In this document: positions 54,685 to 64,000 of the stretch, one piece after another | Numbering within the stretch: position 1 is the first letter of the stretch | Layout: the number at the start of each line of letters is the position of its first letter | Origin: Flavobacterium ginsengisoli | GTDB taxonomy: Bacteria > Bacteroidota > Bacteroidia > Flavobacteriales > Flavobacteriaceae | Direction of reading: 5' to 3' | Assembly (NCBI RefSeq): GCF_029625315.1 | Contig: NZ_CP121110.1 | Location: 2,037,501-2,101,500, forward strand | Length of the DNA stretch: 64,000 bases | Position numbers and translations under genes: made by a program | Notes under the pieces: generated by a model | Databases searched by the model: none | Told to the model about the DNA's origin: nothing | Seen by the model: the letters and a program-made list of their open reading frames with translations, nothing else

Positions 54685-55398
54685 TTTTATTTATAAAACT
54701 GTTTCTCGCTCATTTGTTAGGTGATTTTATATGGCAGCCCAATTCTTGGGTCGCCGACAAAGAAATTAAAAAACACAAAAGTATTTACCTGTATATCCAT
54801 ATTTTACTGCATGGAGTTTTAGCAAGCAATCTTAGTGGGAGAAATAAGTTTTATTCCTTATACTGTTTTAATTGCTGTTACACACGGCATTATCGATTTA
54901 ATCAAACTGAATTTTCAGAAAAAGAAAACCAAAAGAACTTGGTTTGTTGTCGATCAAATTGCGCATATTCTTGTTTTAATTGGCGTAGTGTTACTTTATG
55001 AAAATAAAACCATAATTAACTTTTGGCAGAATAATGCATTCTGGATTCTCATTACCGGAATTTTATTGCTAACTAAACCTACCTCAATTTTTATAAAAAC
55101 CATAATTTCAATATGGGCTCCTGAAAGCAGAAACAGCCATCAGGATAATTCTCTGATAGCTGCTGGAAATTATATTGGTATTTTAGAACGTTTGTTTGTT
55201 TTCGGTTTTATTTTAACTGGACATTTTGAGGCGATCGGGTTTCTATTGGCCGCCAAATCTATTTTCAGATTCGGAGATTTAAAAGAAGCCAAAGACAGAA
55301 AATTGACCGAATATGTAATGATCGGAACTTTAATTAGTTTTGGTATTGCAATACTTGCAGGCCTTTTAGTTCAAACACTTCTTTTACAACTGCCCTAA
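54681..55398 (+). CDS. DUF3307 membrane protein (break at 54822-54827)
   Basis: About 238 residues with at least six membrane segments. The N-terminus [42 protein letters not shown] is diagnostic of DUF3307. GCAAGC at 54822 stands for GCAGC and restores [20 protein letters not shown]. It is translationally coupled to the SatD-like gene (ATGA). Function unknown. Confidence 0.85.
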
Positions 55399-56419
55399 AA
55401 CCTTTTTGTTAATTGCTTTTATCAAAGCTGGGCCTTCGTAAATAAAACCTGTATACAATTGCACTAAGCTTGCCCCTGCATTTAGTTTTTCAATCGCATC
55501 ATCTGCAGAATGAATTCCGCCTACCCCAATAATTGGGAATGCTTTATTGCTTTTTTCTGAAAGAAAACGAATTACTTCTGTTGAACGTTTTGTTAAAGGT
55601 TTTCCAGATAAACCTCCTGTCTCTGTTTGGTTTTCAGATTGCAAGCCTTCTCTAGAAATAGTTGTATTTGTTGCAATAACTCCTGCAATTTGAGTTGTTT
55701 TTACAATATCAATAATATCCAACAACTGCTCATCTGTTAAGTCTGGTGCAATTTTTAAAAGAATTGGTTTTACTTTTTGAGTGCTTGTTTTTTGCTTTTC
55801 AACATTTCTGTTTTGCAAAGTTTGCGAGCAAAGCCGTTAATGGTTCTTTATCTTGTAGAGCTCTCAAATTTGGTGTATTTGGTGAACTTACATTCACAAC
55901 AAAATAGTCTACATGATTGTAAAGCGCATCAAAACAAATAATATAATCTTTTACAGCATCTTCATTATCTGTCACTTTATTTTTTCCGATATTTCCTCCA
56001 ATCAAAACACCTGAATTCTTTTTCAAACGCTCTACAGCTTCTAGAACACCGCCATTATTAAAACCCATTCGGTTAATAATAGCTTGATCTTCTTTTAAAC
56101 GGAACAAACGTTTCTTCGGATTTCCTTCTTGTCCAACTGGTGTTACAGTTCCAATTTCGATAAAACCAAAACCAAAATCGCCTAGTTCTTTGTACAGCTT
56201 TGCATCTTTATCAAAACCAGCCGCAAGTCCAACTGGATTTTTAAATTTAATTCCGAAAACTTCTCTTTCTAATCGAGCATCTTTTACTTCATAAATTGAT
56301 CTAATAATTGCCGAAACTCCTGGGATTTTTGAAATGAATTTTACAAAAGAAAAAGTAAAATAATGCACTTTTTCGGGATCAAAACAAAAAAGTATCGGGC
56401 GAATTATCAATTTATACAT
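55384..56419 (-). CDS. pyrD: Quinone-dependent dihydroorotate dehydrogenase (break at 55824-55829)
   Basis: 344 residues after correction, class 2 enzyme of pyrimidine synthesis bound to the inner membrane. FMN-site blocks: [62 protein letters not shown] with the catalytic Ser, and [39 protein letters not shown] at 55824 (minus GCTCGC) stands for GCWGC and restores [15 protein letters not shown]. It overlaps the convergent DUF3307 gene by 15 bases. Confidence 0.94.
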
Positions 56420-56801
56420 AAGAGTTGTGTTGTTGTTATTTTGGTCGCAAATTTAAATATTATAGTTTAAAAAGGTGTCTTTTTGCGAAAACAAATCATT
56501 TTCTTTTTGTTTGATTTTTCCGCTCATAAATAAAACTATTCTTAAAACATACAGCGTCCATTGTTCTAAAACTTGTTTTTTATGTTGCAAATTATAAAAT
56601 GAAACCACTTAAATCTATTCAAAATGCCCTTCCAAGCTTAGAATATCTAAATTTGAGAGATTACATTTTAAAAACTATAAGCCAGTAAAAATATTTCAAT
56701 TCAGAGAAGACTAAAATTCGATTTTTTTTAGATTATTTTTTATACCCAAAAGTTCAACAAAGTGCCTCGGACAAGATCAATAATAATTAATAACTTAAAT
56801 C
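56420..56801. other. Intergenic region between pyrD and the arylsulfatase gene
   Basis: Gene-free. It contains a minus-strand TAAATTTG -7 box for pyrD at 56448-56455 (leader of about 25 bases). A 29-codon open frame at 56599-56688 has no support. No sulfatase promoter was recognised. Confidence 0.45.
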
Positions 56802-59242
56802 ATGAAAGTCAGCAAACAATTCATTCTGAAAAGTATTTTCACACTACTATTTTGCCTTTCATTAGGCTTAACCTCAAAATTAGTCGCACAAGCTGATCCT
56901 CAACAGGTAACCAAAGAAACCTTTAAAGGAAAAATAGCATTAGATGTACGTGATTCAAAAGAAGACTGGGCACCATATTCTCCTAAAAAAGCTCCTGCAG
57001 GATCTCCAAACATCTTATTTATTTTATATGACGATACCGGACTTGCTGCTTGGTCACCTTATGGTGGAGCTATCAATATGCCTACCATGCAAAGACTAGC
57101 CGATAACGGAATCACCTATTCACAATGGCATACTACAGCCTTGTGTTCTCCAACAAGATCGACATTGCTAACAGGAAGAAATCATCATCTTAATGGTATG
57201 GCAGCGATTACAGAAGCTGCCGCTGGTTTTCCTGGCGGAAGCGGACGACTGCCTAAACAAGTTGCTACAATTGGGCAAATTCTACAAGATAACGGCTGGA
57301 GTACTTTCTGGATAGGAAAAGATCATAATGTTCCTGAGCAGGATGTAGCTTCAGGGGGAGATCGAAGCACTTGGCCTTTGCAAATGGGATTTGATCGTTT
57401 TTATGGTTTCCTTGGCGGAGAAACCAATCAATGGTATCCAGACTTAGTAGAAGACAACCATTTTGTTGAACCTCCGAAAACTCCAGAAGAAGGCTATCAT
57501 TTATCTCAGGACTTAGCTGATCATGCATTAGAGTTCCTTAAAGACCAAAAAGCGACAAACCCTTCTAAACCTTGGTACATGTGGTATTGTCCAGGTGCCA
57601 ATCATGCTCCGCATCAAGCTCCTGAGGAATATATTGCAAAATACAAAGGTAAATTTGATGAAGGTTATGATGCTTACCGCAAATGGGCATTGCCAAGAAT
57701 GATTGCAAAAGGAGTAATCCCGAAAGGAACTACTTACGCAAATTTCAATCCGCTTCCTCCTGGCGTTGCAAATCCAGGTGACGAAGTATTAGATTGGAAT
57801 AAATTAAGCGCTGATGAGAAAAAATTATTCTCTAGATTAGCTGAAGTATATGCTGGTTTCTCTGAATATACAGATGCTCAGGTTGGCCGTATAATTGATT
57901 ATTTAGAGCAAACTGGCCAATTAGAAAATACTGTTGTTATTTATGCTCGCCGATAATGGCGCTTCTGGCGAAGGTTCTCCAACAGGATCTGTAAACGAGA
58001 ATAAATTCTTTAACGGCTATCCTGATGAATTAAAAGAGAACTTAAAATATATTGACAAATTAGGAAGCCCGGATACTTACGAGCATTATCCTACTGGTTG
58101 GGCTGCAGCGTTTTCTACTCCTTTTAAAATGTTTAAAAGATATAGTGAATATGCTGGAGGAACTTGCGATCCTTTAGTGATTTCATGGCCAAAAGGAATA
58201 AAAGCAAAAGGAGTTGTTCGTGACCAATTTCATCATTCAACTGATATTGTCCCTACAATATTGGACATTTGTGGTCTAGAAATGCCAAAAACATATAGAG
58301 GCGTTCCACAGTATCCATTATCAGGAGTTTCTATGCGCTACACATTTGATGCTTGCTCCGAATACAAAAACACAAAAACATATTCAGTACTTCGCTATGC
58401 TAGGAAGCCGAGCTTTATGGAAAGATGGCTGGAAAGCTGTTGCTTTGCATACTCCATTGGTAGGAAAAGGCAACTTTGACAAGGACGAATGGGAATTATA
58501 CAATACGGATATTGACCGAGCAGAAGTAAATAATTTAGCTAAAAAATATCCGGATAAATTAAAAGAACTAATTAAAGATTGGAATGACGAAGCGACTAAA
58601 AATTTAGTATTGCCTCTTGATGACCGTTCCGCAATCGAAGTTTTAGGAATTGAAAGACCTTCTTCTGAAGCACCTCGCGATCTTTATAAATATTACCCTA
58701 AAACATCACCTGTACCAGAAGGAGTTGCTGTGAATGTTCGCGGACGTTCTTATAAAATTTTAGCAGACGTTGACATAAAAGACGCAAATGCTTCTGGAGT
58801 ACTTTTTGCGCATGGTTCTCGTTTTGGAGGTCACACGCTATTTGTTAAAGACAAAAAATTAAATTATGTCTACAATTTCTTAGGAATTGCTCCTGAACAA
58901 AAATTCACTTCAAATGTGCCTATCACAACAGGAAAACATGTTTTTGGAATGGAATTCACACGTGAAAAAGCAGGACCAAATGGCGAATCTCTTGGAACAA
59001 TGAAATTGTATATAGACGGAAAAGAAGTAGCATCTGGACCAATGAGAACACAATCTGGTAAATTTACACTTGCCGGAGACGGACTTTGTGTTGGATTTGA
59101 CAGCGGAGATTCTGTAAGCAAAGAATACAAAACTCCAGGTACTTTTAAAGGCGGCGAAATCATTGGTGTTGGCGTTAGTGTTGGAAAAATTGAATATACT
59201 GACTTAAACAACGAAGCAAAAAGAGCTTTAGGAAGAGATTAA
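56802..59242 (+). CDS. Exported arylsulfatase, formylglycine type (breaks at 57945-57950 and 58351-58356)
   Basis: About 812 residues after correction. The signal peptide ends in KLVAQ. The sulfatase N-terminal motif LYDDTGL precedes the FGly site ALCSPTRSTLLTGRNHH (C-S-P-T-R with the Cys to be oxidised). Metal and substrate residues continue with GKDHNVP and the AADNGASGEGSP block, split by GCTCGC (57945). GCTTGC at 58351 breaks the text before DAAPNTKTQKHIQYFAML. The last ~200 residues form a beta-sandwich, probably a LamG/ConA-like module. It opens a locus with a barrel, an OprP-type porin and an FGE. The substrate is unknown; large sulfatases of this type act on small aryl sulfates in other bacteria. 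Confidence 0.9.
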
Positions 59243-59261
59243 TAAATTAAAGAGAAATTTA

Positions 59262-59310
59262 AAAGAGGTATCTAATGAACATAATAATGGACAGTAATAC
59301 CTCTTTTTCC
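59262..59310 (+). terminator. Possible terminator after the sulfatase gene
   Basis: AAAGAGGTAT pairs with ATACCTCTTT around a 25-base loop and a T tract follows. Read-through to the next genes may still occur. Confidence 0.55.
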
Positions 59311-59362
59311 TTTATAATTAATGCAAGGCAATAAAAGAATGTTTCTTTAAGAGTAAATCAAA

Positions 59363-59947
59363 ATGTTCGATAACAATTATTATAAAAAAAGCTTTCTTGT
59401 AATTCTAATTTCTTTAATCAGTTGCTTTTTTTCGACTAAAATTAAAGCTCAAGAACATGAGGAAAAGACTTTTAGCCCGCACCATCAAATCGGAATTTCT
59501 ATTAATCATGTTCATGTTTTTGAAGGTCGAGATGAAGAAGGAAATCGTGAAACGTTAACCCTTCCGGCGTGGGGAATTGATTATACTTATCAATTCCACG
59601 AAAAATGGGCAATTGGCCTACATACCGATTTTATTGTTGAGAAATTCAAAGTAGAAAAAGTGTATGAAAGCGGAAATGACAAAGAAACCGTAGAAAGAAG
59701 TTATCCTATTGCTCCTGCTCTAATGGGAATTTATAAACCTAACGAGCATTGGAGTTTTCTTTTAGGATTTGGAGGTGAATTTGCCAAAGAAGAAGATTTT
59801 TTCCTAACACGTGCCGGAGTCGAATATGGATACGAACTCCCTAAAGGATGGGAAATTTTTGGCACTACAAGCTACGATTTCAAATGGAATGCTTATGACA
59901 GCTGGGGAATTGGTTTAGGAATCGCAAAAAACTTTGGAGGAAAATAA
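59363..59947 (+). CDS. Small outer-membrane beta-barrel protein
   Basis: 194 residues. A signal peptide (FFSTKIKA) precedes an eight-stranded-type barrel with HQIGISINHVHVF, AIGLHTDFIVEKF, ALMGIYKPNEHWSFLLGFGGEF, and a C-terminal strand GIGLGIAKNFGGK. It does not match a named family with certainty. Its position suggests a transport or assembly role in the sulfatase locus. Confidence 0.65.
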   Translation: MFDNNYYKKSFLVILISLISCFFSTKIKAQEHEEKTFSPHHQIGISINHVHVFEGRDEEGNRETLTLPAWGIDYTYQFHEKWAIGLHTDFIVEKFKVEKVYESGNDKETVERSYPIAPALMGIYKPNEHWSFLLGFGGEFAKEEDFFLTRAGVEYGYELPKGWEIFGTTSYDFKWNAYDSWGIGLGIAKNFGGK

Positions 59948-59969
59948 TTTATACCAACCTATTGATCTT

Positions 59970-61192
59970 ATGTACAGCACAAATAAACCAAATCGCATTT
60001 CTAAATATTCCCTCTTAGTTTTTCTTTTACTAATTGGTTTCAAAGGATTTTCGCGACAGAAGAAAAGGACACTACCAAACTAATGAATGTTCGTTATGGC
60101 AGTAAAGGAATTGAATTAGAAACTCGAGACAAAAAATTTCTATTCCAATTGGCAAGCCGACTTCAATTTCGTTTTTCAACACCAAATGACACAGACCCTT
60201 TAACTTATGATGATTATAGTCAAGATGCTAAAACGACTTTTAAAATAAATCGTGCCAGATTAAAAATTGGCGGTCATGCTTTTGAACCTTGGCTTAAATA
60301 TTACTGGGAGTATGAATTAAGTCAGTCCAATTTATTGGATTTTAGAATTATGATCGAGAAATGGGATTTTCTGAGCTTTAAAGTTGGACAATGGAAAACG
60401 GAATTTACGCGAGAACGCTTTATTAGCAGCGGTGAACAGCAAATGGTAGATCGTTCACTAATTAACCGTCCCTTTACTGTAGACCGACAATTAGGAGTTG
60501 AAGTTTATGGGCATTTAAAAGGCGCTGGAATTGCAGACTTTAACTATTGGGCCGCAGCTTTGACAGGTACAGGACGAGGAAGCACTGCTAATGACGATAA
60601 TCATTTAATGTATTTTGGAAGAGCACAATGGAATTTCCTAGGTAGATTCCTTGATTTTGAAGGCTGTGATTTAGAATTTCATGAAAAACCAACTCCAATT
60701 ATTGCCTTTTCTGCCATTACAAACCGAAGCCCTTACACTCGTTTCTCGCAAGCCGGAGGAGGTTCTTTAGACGGATTTGAAGATGGTTTGCCAGGACAAT
60801 ACAGAGTCAATCAATGGAATTTAGAAAGTGCTTTTATGTATCGAGGTTTTTCTTGGCAGAGCGAATGGCATACCAAAGAAATTATAGACAAATACAATAA
60901 TAATGATATGACTGTAATGAAAGGCTATTATGTTCAAGCTGGATATTTCTTCCATAATGTTTTTGACTGGTGGCCAAAACATTTAGAAATGGCTGGACGG
61001 CATGCCGCCTATAGACCTGATAATTCTATTAGAGAAAATAGACAAGACGAGTCTACATTGGCATTTAATTGGTTTTTCAAAGGACATAAAAACAAACTAA
61101 CTTCAGAAGTAAGTTATTTTAGTTTTCAAGATAAAACACTTCCTTTACAAGAAGGGTGGCGCTTTAGAATACAATGGGATATTTCATTGTAA
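59970..61192 (+). CDS. Phosphate-selective porin O/P family protein (break near 60050)
   Basis: About 407 residues after correction, start ATG at 59970 with signal peptide ending KGFAA. The barrel is of the OprO/OprP (PF07396) type: GIELETRDKKFLFQLASRLQFRFS, FKINRARLKIGGHAF, RIMIEKWDFLSFKVGQWKTEFTRERFISSGEQQMVDRSLINRPFTVDRQLGVEVYG. These porins carry anions; a sulfate-ester or sulfate role is inferred from the adjacent sulfatase and FGE. The frame is lost just after the signal peptide (TTTTCGCGACAG); TTTGCTGCGACAG (GCTGC) would repair it, with a change as well as a deletion, so this event is less clear. Confidence 0.8.
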
Positions 61193-61264
61193 TTTAAACT
61201 TTTAGCTCATTAACACAAATCAAACATTTTTTTTCATAACTTTAAATCACATAAATTATTGAAT

Positions 61265-62269
61265 ATGAAAAACATATCCAAAACAGTAAAAAGACCATCT
61301 CTTTTAGCTTTCGTAATCGGAACCCTTTTCTTTATTTCAATTGATAGTTTAGCGCAACGTCATGGAGGCGGAGTTCGCGGAGGAGGAGCAGCACGCGGAG
61401 GCGGTGGAGCAACTCATACTAGACAAGCAAGACCTGCAACTCAATCTAGACCAAATGTAACAAGGCCAAGTACAACTAGACCTGCAGCGACGACTAGACC
61501 TTCAACAACTAGACCTGGAGCCAACAAATCTGGGACTCAAATTACAAGGCCGTCAAATAATTCCAATAGAAATAATACTGCTAACAGAAATAACACAGTA
61601 AATAGAAATAATACTGTAAACAAAAACAATGTTGGCAACAGAAACACTAACATAAGTGGCAATACTGTTAACAGAAACAGAAATAATATCAATGTTAATA
61701 ATAACATTTATGTACAGAACAATCGTAACACTGTAGTAAGACCTGGGCCTCGCCCATACGTGCGCCCACCGTATGCTTATGGGGGCTACAGATACAATTG
61801 TTATCATCCGTATTATCCGCGTCCTTATGTACCTTTTTACTGGGGACCAGTTTGGCATCCTTGGGGATTTTTTGTAGCCACTTTAGCTGTTACGGCAATT
61901 GTTGTTAGTGTAGAAAGCACACAGTATCATTACGATCAGGGAGTTTGGTATACCTCATCCAACGGTGGCTATACGGCAGTTCCCGCACCAGTCGGCGGCA
62001 CTGTAAACAATATTCCAAGCGGAGCTGAAACCGTAAATACTGGAACCGTAAATAATTACTATTATGGCGGAACATATTATGAAAAAGATGGAGGAAAATA
62101 CACTGTCGTTGCTCCTACTGCCGGAACAATAGTAGAAAATCTGCCTGAAGGCGGAGAAGAAGTGACAATAGGCGACGCTAAATATGTAAAATTTGGTGAA
62201 ACTTATTATCAGCCCGTGCAAATTGATGGAAAAAATAAATATGAGGTAGTTCAGGTTGAAAAAGAATAA
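61265..62269 (+). CDS. DUF6515-type exported protein with low-complexity N-terminal half
   Basis: About 334 residues. After the signal peptide comes a Gly-rich tract (HGGGVRGGGAARGGGG), then TTRP repeats, then NRNNTVN repeats to about residue 150. A conserved hydrophobic/Pro-Tyr block (RPYVRPPYAYGGYRYN, WHPWGFFVATLAV) follows, and the C-terminal half has three SH3-like repeats of the form YYxGGxYYxxxGGxYxVVxAP. The end matches DUF6515 proteins of flavobacteria. Its role is unknown; the N-terminal part may interact with the cell wall. Confidence 0.7.
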   Translation: MKNISKTVKRPSLLAFVIGTLFFISIDSLAQRHGGGVRGGGAARGGGGATHTRQARPATQSRPNVTRPSTTRPAATTRPSTTRPGANKSGTQITRPSNNSNRNNTANRNNTVNRNNTVNKNNVGNRNTNISGNTVNRNRNNINVNNNIYVQNNRNTVVRPGPRPYVRPPYAYGGYRYNCYHPYYPRPYVPFYWGPVWHPWGFFVATLAVTAIVVSVESTQYHYDQGVWYTSSNGGYTAVPAPVGGTVNNIPSGAETVNTGTVNNYYYGGTYYEKDGGKYTVVAPTAGTIVENLPEGGEEVTIGDAKYVKFGETYYQPVQIDGKNKYEVVQVEKE

Positions 62270-62372
62270 TTAAATTTTATTAATTCTATAAAATTACTAT
62301 AACTTTAAAAGTTATTTTGTCTAATTTTATGCCCACTATTGACAACCATTATAAGCTCAAAAATAATAAACC

Positions 62373-63508
62373 ATGAAAAACAAAACCTTTTGGATCTTTA
62401 CGTTACTCGTATTATCCATTATTTCAATTGCTTACAGTTACACTAAATTCACAAATGATAAAGTAGAAAAAACAGTTGCTGAATGTCACGAAACTCCCAC
62501 TAATCTAGAATCTGAATTTAAACCAACTGTAGAAAATAAATTTAAACCTGCTGAAAAAACACCAAAAGGCATGGTCTGGATTCCTGGTGGCGAATTCTCA
62601 ATGGGAACCAATGTTGAAGATGAAAGTTTATGCAGTATTAAAGGCGTGACCAAAGATGCTTGCACCTATACACAGAGTGTATGTAGATGGTTATTATATG
62701 GATGAAACTGAAGTAACCAACGAAGAATTTGAAAAGTTTGTAAAAGCAACTGGTTATGTTACTGTTGCTGAACAGAAACCAACAAAAGAAGAATTTCCAA
62801 CCGCAAATGAGGAAGATTTAGTTACTGGTTCTGTGGTCTTTACTCCTACTCCTTCTGCAGTAAATCTAAACAATTTCTTACAGTGGTGGCGTTACGAACC
62901 AGGTGCTGATTGGAGACACCCTGAAGGCCCGCAAAGTACCATTATAGGAAAAGAAAAATATCCTGTTGTTCACGTTGTTTACGAAGACGCTGAAGCTTAT
63001 GCAAAATGGGCAGGAAAAAGACTTCCAACAGAAGCAGAATGGGAGTTTGTTGCACGAGGTGGTAAAACTGGAAATCTTTATGCTTGGGGAAATGATTTAA
63101 AACCAAAAGGAAAATTTCAAGCAAATATATACCAAGGACACTTTCCAATTAAAGATGGAGATACTGGAGAAGATGGTTTTAAAGGAATTGCTCCAACAAA
63201 ACAATACGCTCCAAATCCATACGGCTTGTATGATATTGCAGGAAATGTATGGGAATGGGTACATGATTGGTACAGTGTAGATTACTACAAATCATTAGCA
63301 GAAAGCGGAAAAGTAACCAGAAATCCTCAAGGACCAGATGCTTATTATGATCCAAGCGATCCATCTGAAATAAAACGTGTGCATCGTGGTGGTTCATTTT
63401 TATGCACCGATCAATATTGCACTAGATACATGGTTGGAACAAGAGGAAAAGGCGAAATTAGATCAGTCTGCAAATCACGTTGGTTTTAGATGTGTAAAAA
63501 GCAAATAA
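62373..63508 (+). CDS. Formylglycine-generating enzyme (SUMF1 family), exported or anchored (breaks at 62658-62663 and 63466-63471)
   Basis: About 377 residues after correction. A single N-terminal hydrophobic segment (TFWIFTLLVLSIISIAYSY) directs it to the envelope. The FGE domain has MVWIPGGEFSMGT, HRVYVDGYYMDETEVTNEEFEKFV, GKRLPTEAEWEFVARGG, GLYDIAGNVWEWVHDWY and RGGSFLCTDQYCTRY, whose two Cys (C-x4-C) match the catalytic copper-binding pair of true FGEs. The breaks (GCTTGC at 62658, GTCTGC at 63466) are GCTGC sites; corrected text reads TKDAAPIHRVYV and IRSAANHVGFRCVKSK. It should activate the nearby sulfatase. Confidence 0.9.
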
Positions 63509-63525
63509 CAAACCTAAAATACCAG

Positions 63526-63557
63526 AAAGGGATTCAATTTAGAATCCCTTTTTTTAT
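63526..63557 (+). terminator. Terminator of the FGE gene
   Basis: AAGGGATTC / GAATCCCTT stem, 6-base loop, T7 tract. Confidence 0.88.
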
Positions 63558-63602
63558 TAATTCAGATATTGAAAGCTAAATTTCTTAGCAGAAAAAATTT
63601 TC

Positions 63603-63610
63603 TATATTTG
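63603..63610 (+). promoter_or_regulatory. Candidate -7 box for pepT
   Basis: TATATTTG, 16 bases before the pepT ATG. Confidence 0.45.
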
Positions 63611-63626
63611 CTAAAAATTCAAAAAA

Positions 63627-64000
63627 ATGCAACATATCATAGATCGCTTTATCAGTTATATAACAATTGATACCGAATCGGATCCAAATTCACAAACAAC
63701 GCCAAGTACGCAGAAACAATGGAATCTTGCCAATAAATTAGTTGACGAACTAAAAGCAATTGGCCTAGAAGATGTAACTATAGATGACAAAGCTTATATC
63801 ATGGCAACGCTTCCTAGCAATGTTGATCATGAAGTGCCAACAATTGGTTTTGTTTCTCATTTTGATACTTCTCCAGATTTTAGCGGAGCAAATGTAAAAC
63901 CGCAAATCGTTGAAAACTACGATGGGAAAGATATTATTTTGAATGCTGAAAAAAACATCATTTTATCTCCAGACTACTTTAAAGATTTATTATTATATAA
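63627..64000 (+). CDS. pepT: Peptidase T, 3' end cut by window edge
   Basis: The 124 visible residues start MQHIIDRFISYITIDTESDPNSQTTPSTQKQWNLANKLVDELK (typical PepT opening). They include the metal-site stretch IGFVSHFDTSPDFSGANVKPQIVENYDGKDI, where the HFDT His and Asp bind zinc. PepT is a cytosolic tripeptide aminopeptidase of the M20 family. The rest lies beyond the window. Confidence 0.93.
   Translation, partial: MQHIIDRFISYITIDTESDPNSQTTPSTQKQWNLANKLVDELKAIGLEDVTIDDKAYIMATLPSNVDHEVPTIGFVSHFDTSPDFSGANVKPQIVENYDGKDIILNAEKNIILSPDYFKDLLLY

Noticed and set aside
56599..56688. 29-codon open frame in the pyrD-sulfatase gap
   Set aside because: No ribosome-binding or promoter support and no recognisable product.
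61553..61858. Long open frames antisense to the DUF6515 gene
   Set aside because: They are shadows of low-complexity coding repeats on the plus strand.
62373..63508. FGE-family protein without catalytic activity
   Set aside because: Both cysteines of the C-x4-C pair are present (SFLCTDQYC), so a true FGE is more likely than an inactive SUMF-like protein.

Overview
The window looks like a chromosomal segment of a Flavobacterium (Bacteroidetes) close to the F. johnsoniae group. The DNA is AT-rich and has TAnnTTTG -7 promoter boxes. SecD and SecF are fused as in Bacteroidetes. Long intergenic inverted repeats with GCCACGAATT or GCCACAGATT cores are present, and the genes are flavobacterial in type (fur-purA, MoxR-DUF58 cluster, fdtA/fdtB glycan genes, SatD-DUF3307 pair, DUF5723 barrel). 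I see no rRNA, tRNA, phage, transposase or CRISPR array.

Layout: 1-7804 core genes (lgt 3' part, a PagL-like lipid A deacylase, secDF, mdh, gyrB). 8168-11768 two tandem asparagine synthetase paralogues, one with a ruined glutaminase site. 12252-19298 a GreA-like protein, a GNAT, a TonB-receptor-type barrel, PhzF and a ~990-aa TPR protein. 19630-28261 ftsE, then a surface-glycan locus (methyltransferase, three glycosyltransferases, fdtA, fdtB, a Wzx-type flippase, an acyltransferase). 28268-37118 a TRIC-type channel, a CsgG/LpoB-like protein and the membrane cluster RDD / SpoIIM-membrane protein-DUF4129-DUF4350-MoxR-DUF58. 37275-49057 a phosphatase, DUF2167, an rRNA methyltransferase, relA/spoT, a Fur-family regulator, purA, nudK, an L,D-transpeptidase, and a TetR regulator with a TetX-like monooxygenase. 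49298-56419 guaB, a probable small RNA, a DUF5723 barrel with a lipoprotein, HMG-CoA lyase, SatD-DUF3307 and pyrD. 56802-63508 an arylsulfatase / barrel / OprP-type porin / DUF6515 / formylglycine-generating-enzyme locus. 63627 onward pepT, cut by the window edge.

The most striking property is not a gene. About twenty conserved genes, many of them essential (secDF, gyrB, guaB, pyrD, relA), are each broken by one or more single-base frame changes. When the expected frame is rebuilt, about 32 of about 39 events fall on a GCAGC or GCTGC site (GCWGC): GCAAGC/GCTTGC, GTCTGC/GCAGAC, GCTCGC/GCGAGC, GCTAGC. The rest are mostly runs of A, T or G. Undoing one base per site restores full-length proteins whose lengths are exact multiples of three. 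I read this as a motif-specific sequencing error, probably from a modified base in GCWGC (long-read data), so the genes are annotated below as intact CDSs with marked breakpoints and not as pseudogenes.

Other points of interest: three ATTAC-N8-GTAAT palindromes at exactly 28-bp spacing in front of the SatD-like regulator; a promoter plus short transcript plus terminator (candidate small RNA) beside guaB; the glutaminase-dead AsnB paralogue; and an exported sulfatase paired with an apparently exported formylglycine-generating enzyme.
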